A stretch of DNA of 64,000 nucleotides from CAKSQF01 sp964582375 (GTDB taxonomy: Bacteria; Bacillota; Clostridia; Oscillospirales; CAG-272). The notes below the pieces were generated by a model that made no database searches, had not been told where the DNA came from, and was given only the letters and a program-made list of their open reading frames with translations. Each line of letters starts with the position of its first letter. Position 1 is the stretch's first letter. Shown piece by piece: positions 1 to 6,134 of the stretch. The stretch spans positions 1 to 64,000 of the forward strand of contig CAZORL010000001.1 of the NCBI GenBank assembly GCA_964582375.1. Direction: 5' to 3'. The translations under genes and the position numbers were made by a program.

Positions 1-24
1 TTGACGTTTACGTTTTCCAAACAT
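1..24 (-). CDS. Partial gene at the left edge (N-terminus only)
   Basis: Eight codons (MFGKRKRQ) are visible before the window ends. The ATG is preceded by GAGGG at a plausible Shine-Dalgarno distance, and it starts 3 nt after the stop of the 39-aa ORF at 28-147, so it is probably the third gene of a minus-strand operon. Too little is visible to name it. Confidence 0.35.
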
Positions 25-27
25 ATA

Positions 28-147
28 TTAACCCTCTTTCTTCTTTCCGGTATATTCTTTCAAATTGCGAATTGCTTTCTCGGTATCGTTGGTGTGATCT
101 GAATTTATAAAACGCAGAATTCGATGCATAATGCCACGATCTATCAT
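28..147 (-). CDS. 39-aa small protein, translationally coupled
   Basis: A 39-codon ORF encoding a basic peptide that starts MIDRGIMHRILRFINSD and ends in a Lys-rich tail. Its GGAGGAG ribosome-binding site lies inside the last codons of the upstream 194-aa gene (that gene ends Ser-Glu-Glu-stop on GAGGAGTAA), with 8 nt to the ATG. This suggests translational coupling. It sits between the ATPase-like gene and the gene cut by the window edge. I do not recognise the family and no membrane segment is visible. Confidence 0.5.
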   Translation of the reverse strand: MIDRGIMHRILRFINSDHTNDTEKAIRNLKEYTGKKKEG

Positions 148-152
148 TATAA

Positions 153-737
153 TTACTCCTCCGATATTTTAACATCAAATACCCGAACACCGTCGTGCTT
201 CACTTTTTCGTCCGGGTAGCTTCCGCATACCGCAATAAAGACCTGTCTGCCCGTGCCGAGAAGCCTATCAAGCAGGGGCGATGTATCGATCCCAAGATCG
301 AGCCTGTCGAAATAGTCGTAAATAAAGATCGGACTCTTGCTTGTGACCGACGTCGGATCAGCCGTGCCGATAAGCACGTTTGAGGTGTCCATAGCCCAAT
401 CTTCACGCTTGTCTAAAAACTCGTATGTGTCGGCTTTTGAAAAGTTTGTGCCGCCGTCGGTAAAGTTCACCCCGATTCTGTTATCGCCCACTTCCTCGGC
501 ATTGCGTATGTAACATACCTGATAATTCTTGCTACCATCCTCTATATCAGCATGAAGTACATAGAAGCCGTCATTTACATTATCTAAATAACAATGCGAA
601 ACGTAATCGCCGATCAACTCACGCATCAGATCCAGCACAAAATTAGAATATCCCCCGCGGATAAAGCAGATCGGCTTGTCAGCGGATAGCTCGACCGAGA
701 AAATCGATGTGTCAGCCTTGAAATTTTTAATGTTCAT
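153..737 (-). CDS. Small ATPase-like protein with degenerate P-loop
   Basis: 194 aa, unnamed. The N-terminus reads like the start of a RecF/ABC-type ATPase strand (PICFIRGGYSN), but the expected Gly-Lys-Ser/Thr of Walker A is absent. Near residues 135-147 the segment IFIYDYFDRLD resembles a Walker B strand, followed by a helix and GRQVFIAVCGSYP, which resembles the ATPase strand after Walker B. The chain is far shorter than a full ABC or RecF ATPase, so it may be a compact, non-hydrolysing relative. It has a strong AGGAGG site before the ATG at 737 and a promoter-like sequence just upstream. It is followed by a coupled 39-aa ORF. The ATPase relationship is inferred from strand patterns only. 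Confidence 0.6.
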   Translation of the reverse strand: MNIKNFKADTSIFSVELSADKPICFIRGGYSNFVLDLMRELIGDYVSHCYLDNVNDGFYVLHADIEDGSKNYQVCYIRNAEEVGDNRIGVNFTDGGTNFSKADTYEFLDKREDWAMDTSNVLIGTADPTSVTSKSPIFIYDYFDRLDLGIDTSPLLDRLLGTGRQVFIAVCGSYPDEKVKHDGVRVFDVKISEE

Positions 738-784
738 GTTTGTCCTCCTGAATGTTTTTACGTCTATTTTTTACTGTGTCGGTT

Positions 785-813
785 ATTATACAACATAAAA
801 ATGCGATAACCAA
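785..813 (-). promoter_or_regulatory. Promoter of the 194-aa ATPase-like gene
   Basis: On the minus strand a TATAAT (plus 785-790) lies 17 bp from TTGGTT (808-813). The -35 is imperfect but the spacing matches the other promoters of the window. Confidence 0.5.
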
Positions 814-977
814 ATTAAATTGAAGTTCGCTCCAAAAACTGAAAAACATGTTGAGATGTTATTTGGGGATGAACTTGTTTGCCCGTATATTATAATTTTG
901 CGGAACGAAGAAAATGAAACAGTGACAAAAATCAAACGGATTTTGAGTTTTGATGACAAGGAAAGACACGACAAAAG

Positions 978-1007
978 ACCACCGCAACGTAAAATTGTTG
1001 CGGTGGT
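978..1007. repeat. 11-bp inverted repeat (hairpin)
   Basis: Arms 978-988 (ACCACCGCAAC) and 997-1007 are perfectly complementary around an 8-nt A/T-rich loop. There is no T-tract on either side, so terminator activity is doubtful. Confidence 0.5.
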
Positions 1008-1184
1008 TAGAGTTGACAGGAAAGAACACAGAATTGCTTCGTCCGAGGGACAATTATACCGAGGTCACGTTGTCACAGTGAGTTGATCCTTACCTTTGAC
1101 GACAAACCGTTAGACATTCCTACGACTGAAGAAATCGAATATATGGCAAACAGTTCTGACATTTCATCGTCCTCTTCAGCAAAA

Positions 1185-1221
1185 GCAAAACACCACGGAT
1201 TTTTCTTCCGTGGTGTTTTGC
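1185..1221. terminator. 15-bp perfect inverted repeat, possible terminator
   Basis: Arms 1185-1199 and 1207-1221 (GCAAAACACCACGGA and its complement) flank a 7-nt loop. The A-rich and T-rich arm ends could act as a weak bidirectional terminator, but no separate U-run follows. Confidence 0.4.
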
Positions 1222-1290
1222 CGTAAAGGTGGCTTATTCGGTTGTTATAATTGTACCGCTAATTTTGCAAGCCCTCGGCAGCCCTTTTTG

Positions 1291-1330
1291 TTAAAAAAAC
1301 TAAATTGCCCCGTCCAAAGACGGGGCAATT
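1291..1330 (-). terminator. Rho-independent terminator of rpsF-ssb-rpsR
   Basis: A perfect 12-bp stem (1303-1314 with 1319-1330) with a 4-nt loop is followed on the minus strand by TAGTTTTTTT (1302 down to 1293). It lies 18 nt after the rpsR stop. Confidence 0.9.
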
Positions 1331-1347
1331 AACATGATTTTATCAGA

Positions 1348-1683
1348 TCAGTCGCTGACGTAGGGAAGCAGTGCTACTACACGTGCTCTCTTGATCGCAA
1401 CTGCGAGCTGACGCTGATGCTTTGCGCATGTACCGGTAACTCTTCTGGGCACGATCTTTGCGCGCTCGGAAATGTACTTGCGAAGCTTTGCTGTCTCCTT
1501 GTAATCGATCTCGGTAACCTTGTCAACGCAGAACTGACAAACCTTCTTTCTCTTGTGGTTGTTGTTCTGACGGTAGGGTGCCTTTGCCGCAGGAGCAGCG
1601 GGAGCTGCAGGTGCTGCCTCGGGTGCGGCTGCGGGAGCAGTCTCCTCGGGAGCGGTCTGAGTTAAATCCTTCTCATTCTCCAT
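1348..1683 (-). CDS. rpsR: 30S ribosomal protein S18
   Basis: S18 of the small-subunit platform, where it pairs with S6. About 111 aa, longer than the usual 75-90 because of an N-terminal Ala/Pro/Glu tail (residues about 8-34) before the conserved core. The core carries KVCQFC and a later TGTCAKHQRQ. The CxxC plus Cys/His pattern marks the zinc-binding (C+) form of S18. I chose ATG 1683 because AAGGAGG lies 10 nt upstream; a TTG two codons earlier is only 4 nt from it. Last gene of rpsF-ssb-rpsR, 27 nt after ssb, followed by a strong terminator. Confidence 0.95.
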   Translation of the reverse strand: MENEKDLTQTAPEETAPAAAPEAAPAAPAAPAAKAPYRQNNNHKRKKVCQFCVDKVTEIDYKETAKLRKYISERAKIVPRRVTGTCAKHQRQLAVAIKRARVVALLPYVSD

Positions 1684-1710
1684 GATCAATAAACCTCCTT
1701 ATTCGTGTTG

Positions 1711-2181
1711 TTAAAAGGGTAGATCGTCCTCGTTCGACATTTCTTCGAACTTGGGCGTTGCTGCGGCACTGCTTGCATATGAGGGCGCGCCGTAGCTTTC
1801 GGGTGTGTATGCGGGTGCGGGTGCGGAATTCTGGCGTGATGCCGATTCGCTCTTTGAGTCAACAAAGTTGACCTCGTCTGCGACTACCTCGGTCGCGTAG
1901 CGTGTCTGACCACTCTGGTCCTTCCACGAACGCGTCTGAATTGAGCCGAGAACGCAGATCGAGCTGCCCTTGCGGAAATATTTTGAAACAAATTCAGCAG
2001 TTTGACGCCATGCGACAACATTGATGAAATCACTCTGTGCTTGCTGATCTGCGGATCTGTAGCTTCTTGTTACCGCAACGGTAAAGGTTGTGACCGTGAT
2101 ACCGTTTGTAGTAGTGCGAAGCTCGGGATCGGCTGTCAGGCGACCGCCCAAAATGACTTTGTTCAAATTAAAATTCGCCAT
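1711..2181 (-). CDS. ssb: Single-stranded DNA-binding protein
   Basis: 156 aa. Residues 1-105 form the OB fold typical of SSB (NKVILGGRLTADPELR, then DFINVVAW and GSIQTRSWKDQSGQTRY). A Ser/Ala/Pro/Tyr-rich linker follows, and the chain ends in the acidic tip DDLPF that recruits replication and repair partners. It coats ssDNA as a tetramer in replication, recombination and repair. It sits between rpsF (17 nt upstream) and rpsR, the standard Firmicutes operon that matches SSB supply to ribosome production. GAGGAG precedes the ATG. Confidence 0.97.
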   Translation of the reverse strand: MANFNLNKVILGGRLTADPELRTTTNGITVTTFTVAVTRSYRSADQQAQSDFINVVAWRQTAEFVSKYFRKGSSICVLGSIQTRSWKDQSGQTRYATEVVADEVNFVDSKSESASRQNSAPAPAYTPESYGAPSYASSAAATPKFEEMSNEDDLPF

Positions 2182-2198
2182 TCTCTCGCTCCTCTTTT

Positions 2199-2495
2199 TT
2201 ACGCTGCTTTTGCTACAACGATCGAACGCATGATGCCTTCGGTTATGTTGAAGATACGCTCAAGCTCTGCAGTAAAATCTGCGGGAGCATTGAAGTCGAT
2301 CAGTACATAATAGCCTTCGGTCATTTTGTTGATCGGGTAAGCAAGTCTGCGTTTGCCCCACTCGGCAACATTCGTGATCTCGCCGTTCTTCGCAATGAGA
2401 GCGGTGAATTTCTCGACAATTGCCTTAACACCGTCTTCGCCCTTGGTTAAGTCAACGACGAATAAAGTTTCGTAAGTCTGATTCTTCTTTTCCAT
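2199..2495 (-). CDS. rpsF: 30S ribosomal protein S6
   Basis: 98 aa, normal length for S6. The ferredoxin-like fold is recognisable from YETLFVVDL at the N-terminus and EWGKRRLAYPINKMTEGYY in the middle (the RRLAYPI block is the family signature). S6 binds S18 and 16S rRNA on the platform. The start at 2495 is fixed by GGGAGG 8 nt upstream; the longer open frame upstream runs into the regulatory leader. First gene of the rpsF-ssb-rpsR operon, under a consensus promoter and an S6:S18-type RNA motif. Confidence 0.97.
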   Translation of the reverse strand: MEKKNQTYETLFVVDLTKGEDGVKAIVEKFTALIAKNGEITNVAEWGKRRLAYPINKMTEGYYVLIDFNAPADFTAELERIFNITEGIMRSIVVAKAA

Positions 2496-2539
2496 TTTGT
2501 ACACCTCCCTATGGACATTAGACCGTCGATCTTGTTTTT

Positions 2540-2574
2540 TTGCCGACGGTAAGGAGAGATCTGCCTCACGGCAA
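2540..2574 (-). ncRNA. Ribosomal S6:S18 autoregulatory leader motif
   Basis: In the rpsF 5' UTR the minus strand reads TTGCCG, then a small hairpin AGG...CCT, then a bulge with CCG, then CGGCAA closing the outer stem (plus 2569-2574 with 2540-2545; inner pair 2564-2566 with 2552-2554; CCG at 2549-2547). An apical stem plus a 3' bulge carrying CCG is the known S6:S18-binding motif that lets the protein pair repress its own operon. An alternative pairing ACCGTCG/CGACGGT with downstream sequence (2521-2550) could form the competing structure. The fold was drawn by eye. Confidence 0.7.
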
Positions 2575-2588
2575 ATCTTCACTCAACT

Positions 2589-2617
2589 ATTATACACCTT
2601 TTTTTGCCTTTTGTCAA
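2589..2617 (-). promoter_or_regulatory. Promoter of rpsF operon
   Basis: Perfect TTGACA (plus 2612-2617) and TATAAT (2589-2594) with 17 bp between them, about 95 nt upstream of the rpsF start. Confidence 0.95.
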
Positions 2618-2635
2618 GTACTTTTTGCTATTTTC

Positions 2636-2675
2636 TTCAAAAAAACAGAGACCGCAGTGGCAGTCTCTGTTTTTT
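2636..2675 (-). terminator. Terminator of the LRR lipoprotein gene
   Basis: 12-bp stem (2641-2652 with 2663-2674) with a run of seven T on the minus strand, 5 nt past the stop codon. A T-run also follows on the plus strand. Confidence 0.85.
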
Positions 2676-2678
2676 GAA

Positions 2679-4991
2679 TTATTTCGTTCCTTCTGCGGTT
2701 GTGACTGTCGTTACGACTGTCGCGGACACGCCTGTGAAGGACATCTTCCATTCTTTTGCGTACTTCTCAACGACCGAGCCTTTGAGACCCTTGACCGAGA
2801 GCTTGTACTTGGTCTTCTTTTCGGTCGTTTCTTCGATTTCGGTCGTGACGGGAGTCTTTCCGTCTGCCTCGTAAACAACCTTGCCTTCTTCGTCGGTGAC
2901 GTTGACTTTCTTCTTTGTCGTGGTTACGATAACTTCCTCAAATTCGGGGATCGGAATATATTCGCCGTTTTCGTATACGATACCGATCGCGTTCTCGCCG
3001 ATCACCGTCACGGTGTTCGGGATGACGTAGGTGTAGACCTTGGTGTTCAGGAATGCGCCCTCGCCGATCTCGGTCAGTGCGGTATTTTCAAGATCTACCG
3101 TCTTAAGGCTTGTGCAACCACTGAACGCATTCTTGCCGATGATCTCGAGTTTTTCGGGAACAACGACAGTCACGATGTCGGTCCTGCCGGCAAACGCACC
3201 CTCGCCGATACCGTAGATGCGTCTGTTTATGCCCGTGAAGTTGATCTTGTTGTCCTCGGCACTCATTCTTACATATGTGGGAATGATGACCTCGGTGTCC
3301 GTTCCGAGATACTTGGTGAGAACAAGTCCGTTCTGCGTAAGCTCAAACTCGAAATCCGCATAAGGAGTCTCGTCGATGTTGCCAAGTACGTTGAACTGCG
3401 CAACAGGGTACTGAGTCGCATATTTTTCAAGCGAATTTGTCGTACCGCCGAGGTAACCGGTGATAGTGTATCCGTCAACAGCGACCGGATCGGGCTCGGG
3501 TACGCCGGGCTCGACAGTGCCTGAAACATAGCCGAGTGCGTACGCACCGACGCTTGTTACAGAGTTCGGTATGTTGATGCTCTTGATGAGCGGACAATCG
3601 AACAGACAGTATTTGTTGAGCTTCTGCATGCCTTCCGCTATCGTAATGTTTGCAAGCGATGTGCATCCGCGGAATGCATTGTCACCGAGCGATGTTATAT
3701 GCGCAGGGATGTTAACACTTGTGAGCGAGGTGCAACCCATGAAGGCATCATTGCCGATGCCGGTAACCTTTGCTCCGAAATCAATGGAAACGAGGTTCTT
3801 GCAGTTCTTGAAGGTGTAGGCACTGATCGTTGTGACATTCTCGGGCATTGCATAGGATGTGATCGCAGTGCCGCCAAATGCGCCGTTGCCGATCGTCTTG
3901 ACCTCGGCACTGTGCGTGATCGAGGACAGATTTGTGCAGTTGTAGAAGAGGAACGCCGAAATGGACTTTACCTTTTCGGGAACGACTACCGATGTTATTC
4001 CCGAACATTCGCCGAACGCACCGTCGCCAATTGCGGCAACATCCTCGGGGATCGTGATCGATGTGATCTTGTCCAAACCGAAGAACGCATAGTCACCGAT
4101 CGATACAACGCTCGACGGGATCGATACGCTCGTGATACCGCTGTTCTTGTAGAATGCGTATTTGCCGATATTCTTAAGCTCAGTCGGCAGAGAAAGGGTC
4201 GTCACGCCCGTGCAGTAGTAGAAGCACTCATCGCCGATTGCAGGACAGCTCTCGGGGATCGTGATGTTCGTGAGCGATGTGCAGTAGTAGAACGCCGATT
4301 TGCCGAGCGTCTTTATCGTGTCCGGGATCTCAAACTTCAGCGATGTGCAACCGAAGAAGAATGATTCGGGAATGGCGGTAACACCTGTCGGAAGCTGACA
4401 GAATGTGAGCGACTCACAGCCGTAAAATACCTTTTTGCCGAGCGTCGTGACCGAGTCGGGAACCGTTACCGATTCAAGCGATCTTGCGAACATGAATGCA
4501 CTGTCCGAAAGAGTGGTCAGCGATGAGGGCAGGGAAACGCTGTCAAGATTTTCACAATCGTAGAATGCACCGAGACCGATAACCTTGTAACCCTCGGGGA
4601 TCGATACTTTCTTCACGTCCGAGCCGCGAAGTGCATATCTCGCAACCGCACTGACGGCAACACTTTCGCCGTTTATTGCAGTGGGAAGAGTAACCGACTC
4701 GCCGTTTCCTCTGTAGCCCGAAACAGCCGCACCGTTTTCGTAAATAATGTAGTCAAATTGGTCGTCCTGCGCGTATTTGACAAATGAACCGAGTCCGTAC
4801 AGATCACGCTCGGGGGAGGGCTCGCCATCGTCCTCGCCATCCTCCTCGCCATCACTCGACGGGGGTGCGATCGGTGCCGCTGTGATGTCAGATTTCTTTG
4901 TCGTTGTTGTTTTCGAATCAGCGTCGCTTCCGCAGGCAACAAGCGAGGCACTGAGCGATAGAATAAGCAATGCCAAAAGCAATTTTTTCAT
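2679..4991 (-). CDS. BspA-type leucine-rich repeat lipoprotein
   Basis: About 770 aa, predicted to be exported and lipid-anchored: MKKLLLALLILSLSASLVAC is a signal peptide with lipobox LVAC (Cys20), followed by an acidic, Ser/Thr/Pro-rich linker. From about residue 85 it consists of many LRR_5 (Treponema/BspA-type) repeats of about 23 aa with the pattern I-G-x-x-A-F-x-x-C-x-x-L-x-x-V-x-I-P, such as IGKNAFSGCTSLKTVDL. Such proteins bind host or microbial surface ligands; the ligand here cannot be read. Start 4991 is chosen for AGGAG 8 nt upstream and because the lipoprotein signal begins there. Monocistronic, with its own perfect promoter and terminator. A Thr/Lys/Glu-rich stretch interrupts the repeats near the C-terminus. 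Confidence 0.9.
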   Translation of the reverse strand: MKKLLLALLILSLSASLVACGSDADSKTTTTKKSDITAAPIAPPSSDGEEDGEDDGEPSPERDLYGLGSFVKYAQDDQFDYIIYENGAAVSGYRGNGESVTLPTAINGESVAVSAVARYALRGSDVKKVSIPEGYKVIGLGAFYDCENLDSVSLPSSLTTLSDSAFMFARSLESVTVPDSVTTLGKKVFYGCESLTFCQLPTGVTAIPESFFFGCTSLKFEIPDTIKTLGKSAFYYCTSLTNITIPESCPAIGDECFYYCTGVTTLSLPTELKNIGKYAFYKNSGITSVSIPSSVVSIGDYAFFGLDKITSITIPEDVAAIGDGAFGECSGITSVVVPEKVKSISAFLFYNCTNLSSITHSAEVKTIGNGAFGGTAITSYAMPENVTTISAYTFKNCKNLVSIDFGAKVTGIGNDAFMGCTSLTSVNIPAHITSLGDNAFRGCTSLANITIAEGMQKLNKYCLFDCPLIKSINIPNSVTSVGAYALGYVSGTVEPGVPEPDPVAVDGYTITGYLGGTTNSLEKYATQYPVAQFNVLGNIDETPYADFEFELTQNGLVLTKYLGTDTEVIIPTYVRMSAEDNKINFTGINRRIYGIGEGAFAGRTDIVTVVVPEKLEIIGKNAFSGCTSLKTVDLENTALTEIGEGAFLNTKVYTYVIPNTVTVIGENAIGIVYENGEYIPIPEFEEVIVTTTKKKVNVTDEEGKVVYEADGKTPVTTEIEETTEKKTKYKLSVKGLKGSVVEKYAKEWKMSFTGVSATVVTTVTTAEGTK

Positions 4992-5021
4992 ATGATCCAC
5001 TCCTAAAAGTATTATCGCTTT

Positions 5022-5050
5022 ATTATACAATATTTAGTCGACTTTGTCAA
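5022..5050 (-). promoter_or_regulatory. Promoter of the LRR lipoprotein gene
   Basis: Minus-strand TTGACA (plus 5045-5050), 17 bp, TATAAT (5022-5027), about 31 nt upstream of the start codon. Confidence 0.93.
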
Positions 5051-5114
5051 GTCATTCGGTCGAATTTCATAAAAAAAGATTGCAAATTTTTTTGAAAATA
5101 TTTTCGATAATATA

Positions 5115-5143
5115 TTGACAAACTGTGTCAAAAGTGCTATAAT
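5115..5143 (+). promoter_or_regulatory. Promoter of the TPP riboswitch-thiT unit
   Basis: TTGACA 5115-5120, 17 bp, TATAAT 5138-5143. Transcription would begin near 5150, just before the riboswitch. Confidence 0.95.
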
Positions 5144-5162
5144 ATGAAAACCGAACCGAATA

Positions 5163-5246
5163 TAGTCAGGGGTGCTGTGAAAAACGGCTGAGACGAGGCA
5201 ACTCGAACCCTTAACCTGATACGGATAATGCCGTCGTAGGGAGATT
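5163..5246 (+). ncRNA. TPP (THI-box) riboswitch
   Basis: All conserved THI-box elements appear in order: CAGGGGTGC (5167-5175), GGCTGAGA (5186-5193), AACCCTTAACCTGAT (5206-5220), GGATAATGCC (5223-5232) and CGTAGGGAGA (5235-5244). The aptamer senses thiamine pyrophosphate. A downstream terminator at 5270-5307 overlaps the region before the thiT ribosome-binding site, so control is most likely by premature termination when TPP is bound. It controls thiT directly. Confidence 0.97.
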
Positions 5247-5269
5247 ATTAACGAAAAATGCCTGTTGAT

Positions 5270-5307
5270 ATTCCGTACGCTTATCCGGTGCGGAATTTTT
5301 TATTTTT
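5270..5307 (+). terminator. Riboswitch-controlled terminator before thiT
   Basis: 9-bp stem (5270-5278 with 5288-5296, one G-U) and a T-rich tail TTTTTTATTTTT. It sits between the THI-box and the thiT ribosome-binding site GGAGG, as expected for an expression platform. Confidence 0.85.
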
Positions 5308-5321
5308 CGGAGGTTTTTCGC

Positions 5322-5909
5322 ATGAAAAACACAAAAAAATCGCACGATCAACTTTCCGCCCTCGTTGAGGGTGCACTGATGGTCGCACTCGCAGTGGTGC
5401 TCGATCTCATTCCACTGCCGCATTGGCCGCAGGGAGGCTCGATCAGCCTGACAATGATCCCGATCGCCTATTATTCGCTCAGACGCGGATGGCGGTGGGG
5501 GACGCTCGCGGGACTCGTGAACGCCGCCGTACAGCTTGTCAGCGGATGGGATCCGCCCCCTGCAAATACGCTCGCCGCCCTCGTCGGATGTATTTTGCTC
5601 GATTATATCGTTGCATACGCCGTGATCGGTCTTGCTGAGCTTTTCGCAAAACCGTTTGTAAAACACCGACTCGTCGGCTACTCGCTCGGCACACTTGTCG
5701 TCTGCTTTGTCAGATTCTTGTGCACCTTCCTGTCGGGCGTGCTGATCTGGGATGCATATGCTCCCGAGGGTGTCTCGCTTTGGTGGTATTCGCTGACCTA
5801 TAACGGATCCTATCTTATCCCGAATATCATCCTGACAACAGTCGCGGTGACCGTGATCTCGGTTGCCCTCGACCCAAAGACCCTTAGACCCATGAAAAAA
5901 GACCGATAA
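5322..5909 (+). CDS. thiT: Thiamine ECF-transporter S component ThiT
   Basis: 195 aa with about six hydrophobic segments. ThiT binds thiamine in the membrane and works with the shared EcfAA'T energising module, which is encoded elsewhere. Family marks: ALVEGALMVALAVVLDLIPLP at the N-terminus, PQGGSISLTMIPI, YSLRRGWRWG in the loop, and the C-terminal SLTYNGSYLIPNI that contributes Trp/Tyr/Asn contacts in characterised ThiT. ATG 5322 is set by GGAGG 8 nt upstream; earlier in-frame starts lie within the terminator. The TPP riboswitch upstream confirms the substrate class. Single-gene unit closed by a strong terminator. Confidence 0.95.
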   Translation: MKNTKKSHDQLSALVEGALMVALAVVLDLIPLPHWPQGGSISLTMIPIAYYSLRRGWRWGTLAGLVNAAVQLVSGWDPPPANTLAALVGCILLDYIVAYAVIGLAELFAKPFVKHRLVGYSLGTLVVCFVRFLCTFLSGVLIWDAYAPEGVSLWWYSLTYNGSYLIPNIILTTVAVTVISVALDPKTLRPMKKDR

Positions 5910-5910
5910 A

Positions 5911-5952
5911 AAATCAAACCATCTTCCCCTAAAACGGGGAAGATGGTTTTTT
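5911..5952. terminator. Bidirectional terminator between thiT and the small peptide gene
   Basis: Perfect 14-bp stem (5916-5929 with 5936-5949), with a T-run on the plus strand (5947-5952) and GATTTTTTATC on the minus strand. It serves thiT and the convergent minus-strand unit. Confidence 0.93.
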
Positions 5953-5969
5953 CGGTTTATGCGTTCAGA

Positions 5970-6113
5970 TCAAAATCTGAACAGTCCGTGTTCGCCGCCA
6001 AGGCTCATCGGTGCGAAGGGAAGGCTGAGCGCCATGATGTCGTCACAACCGTCCACGATCTCGACCTTTGCCGTCGGCGCGTCGTAGGACTCTTTTTCTT
6101 TGTTTTCTTCCAT
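5970..6113 (-). CDS. 47-aa small peptide, Y-x-x-P-x-A-x-x-E-I-V type
   Basis: 47 codons: a charged N-terminus (MEENKEKESYDAPTAKVEIV), then DGCDDIMALSLPFAPMSLGG and an aromatic end. AGGAG lies 4 nt before the ATG, 21 nt after the 1542-aa surface-protein gene on the same strand, with a terminator 18 nt beyond its stop. It shares the N-terminal pattern Y-[DE]-x-P-x-A-x-[IV]-E-I-V-D with the unlinked 41-aa ORF at 29649-29774, which supports a real family of small proteins. No export signal or Cys-rich core is visible. Function unknown; a leader-like peptide or a small regulator are guesses only. Confidence 0.7.
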   Translation of the reverse strand: MEENKEKESYDAPTAKVEIVDGCDDIMALSLPFAPMSLGGEHGLFRF

Positions 6114-6134
6114 GTTTCTCCTAACCTTTCTTCA

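Larger units (their letters stand above)
820..1226 (+). pseudogene. Degraded coding stretch, no intact gene
   Basis: The 610-bp gap between 738 and 1347 has no convincing gene. Fragments look protein-like: an open frame from TTG 820 containing DELVCPYIIILRNEEN and ILSFDDK, then, in another frame, LILTFDDKPLDIPTTEEIEY running to TAA at 1226. No ribosome-binding site precedes either. The frame change and the repeated FDDK pattern suggest the decayed 3' part of a gene, possibly internally duplicated. Two hairpins (978-1007 and 1185-1221) lie within it. Confidence 0.3.

Noticed and set aside
2604..3524. 306-aa open frame on the plus strand
   Set aside because: Antisense to the LRR lipoprotein gene and created by its repetitive codons; no promoter or start signals.
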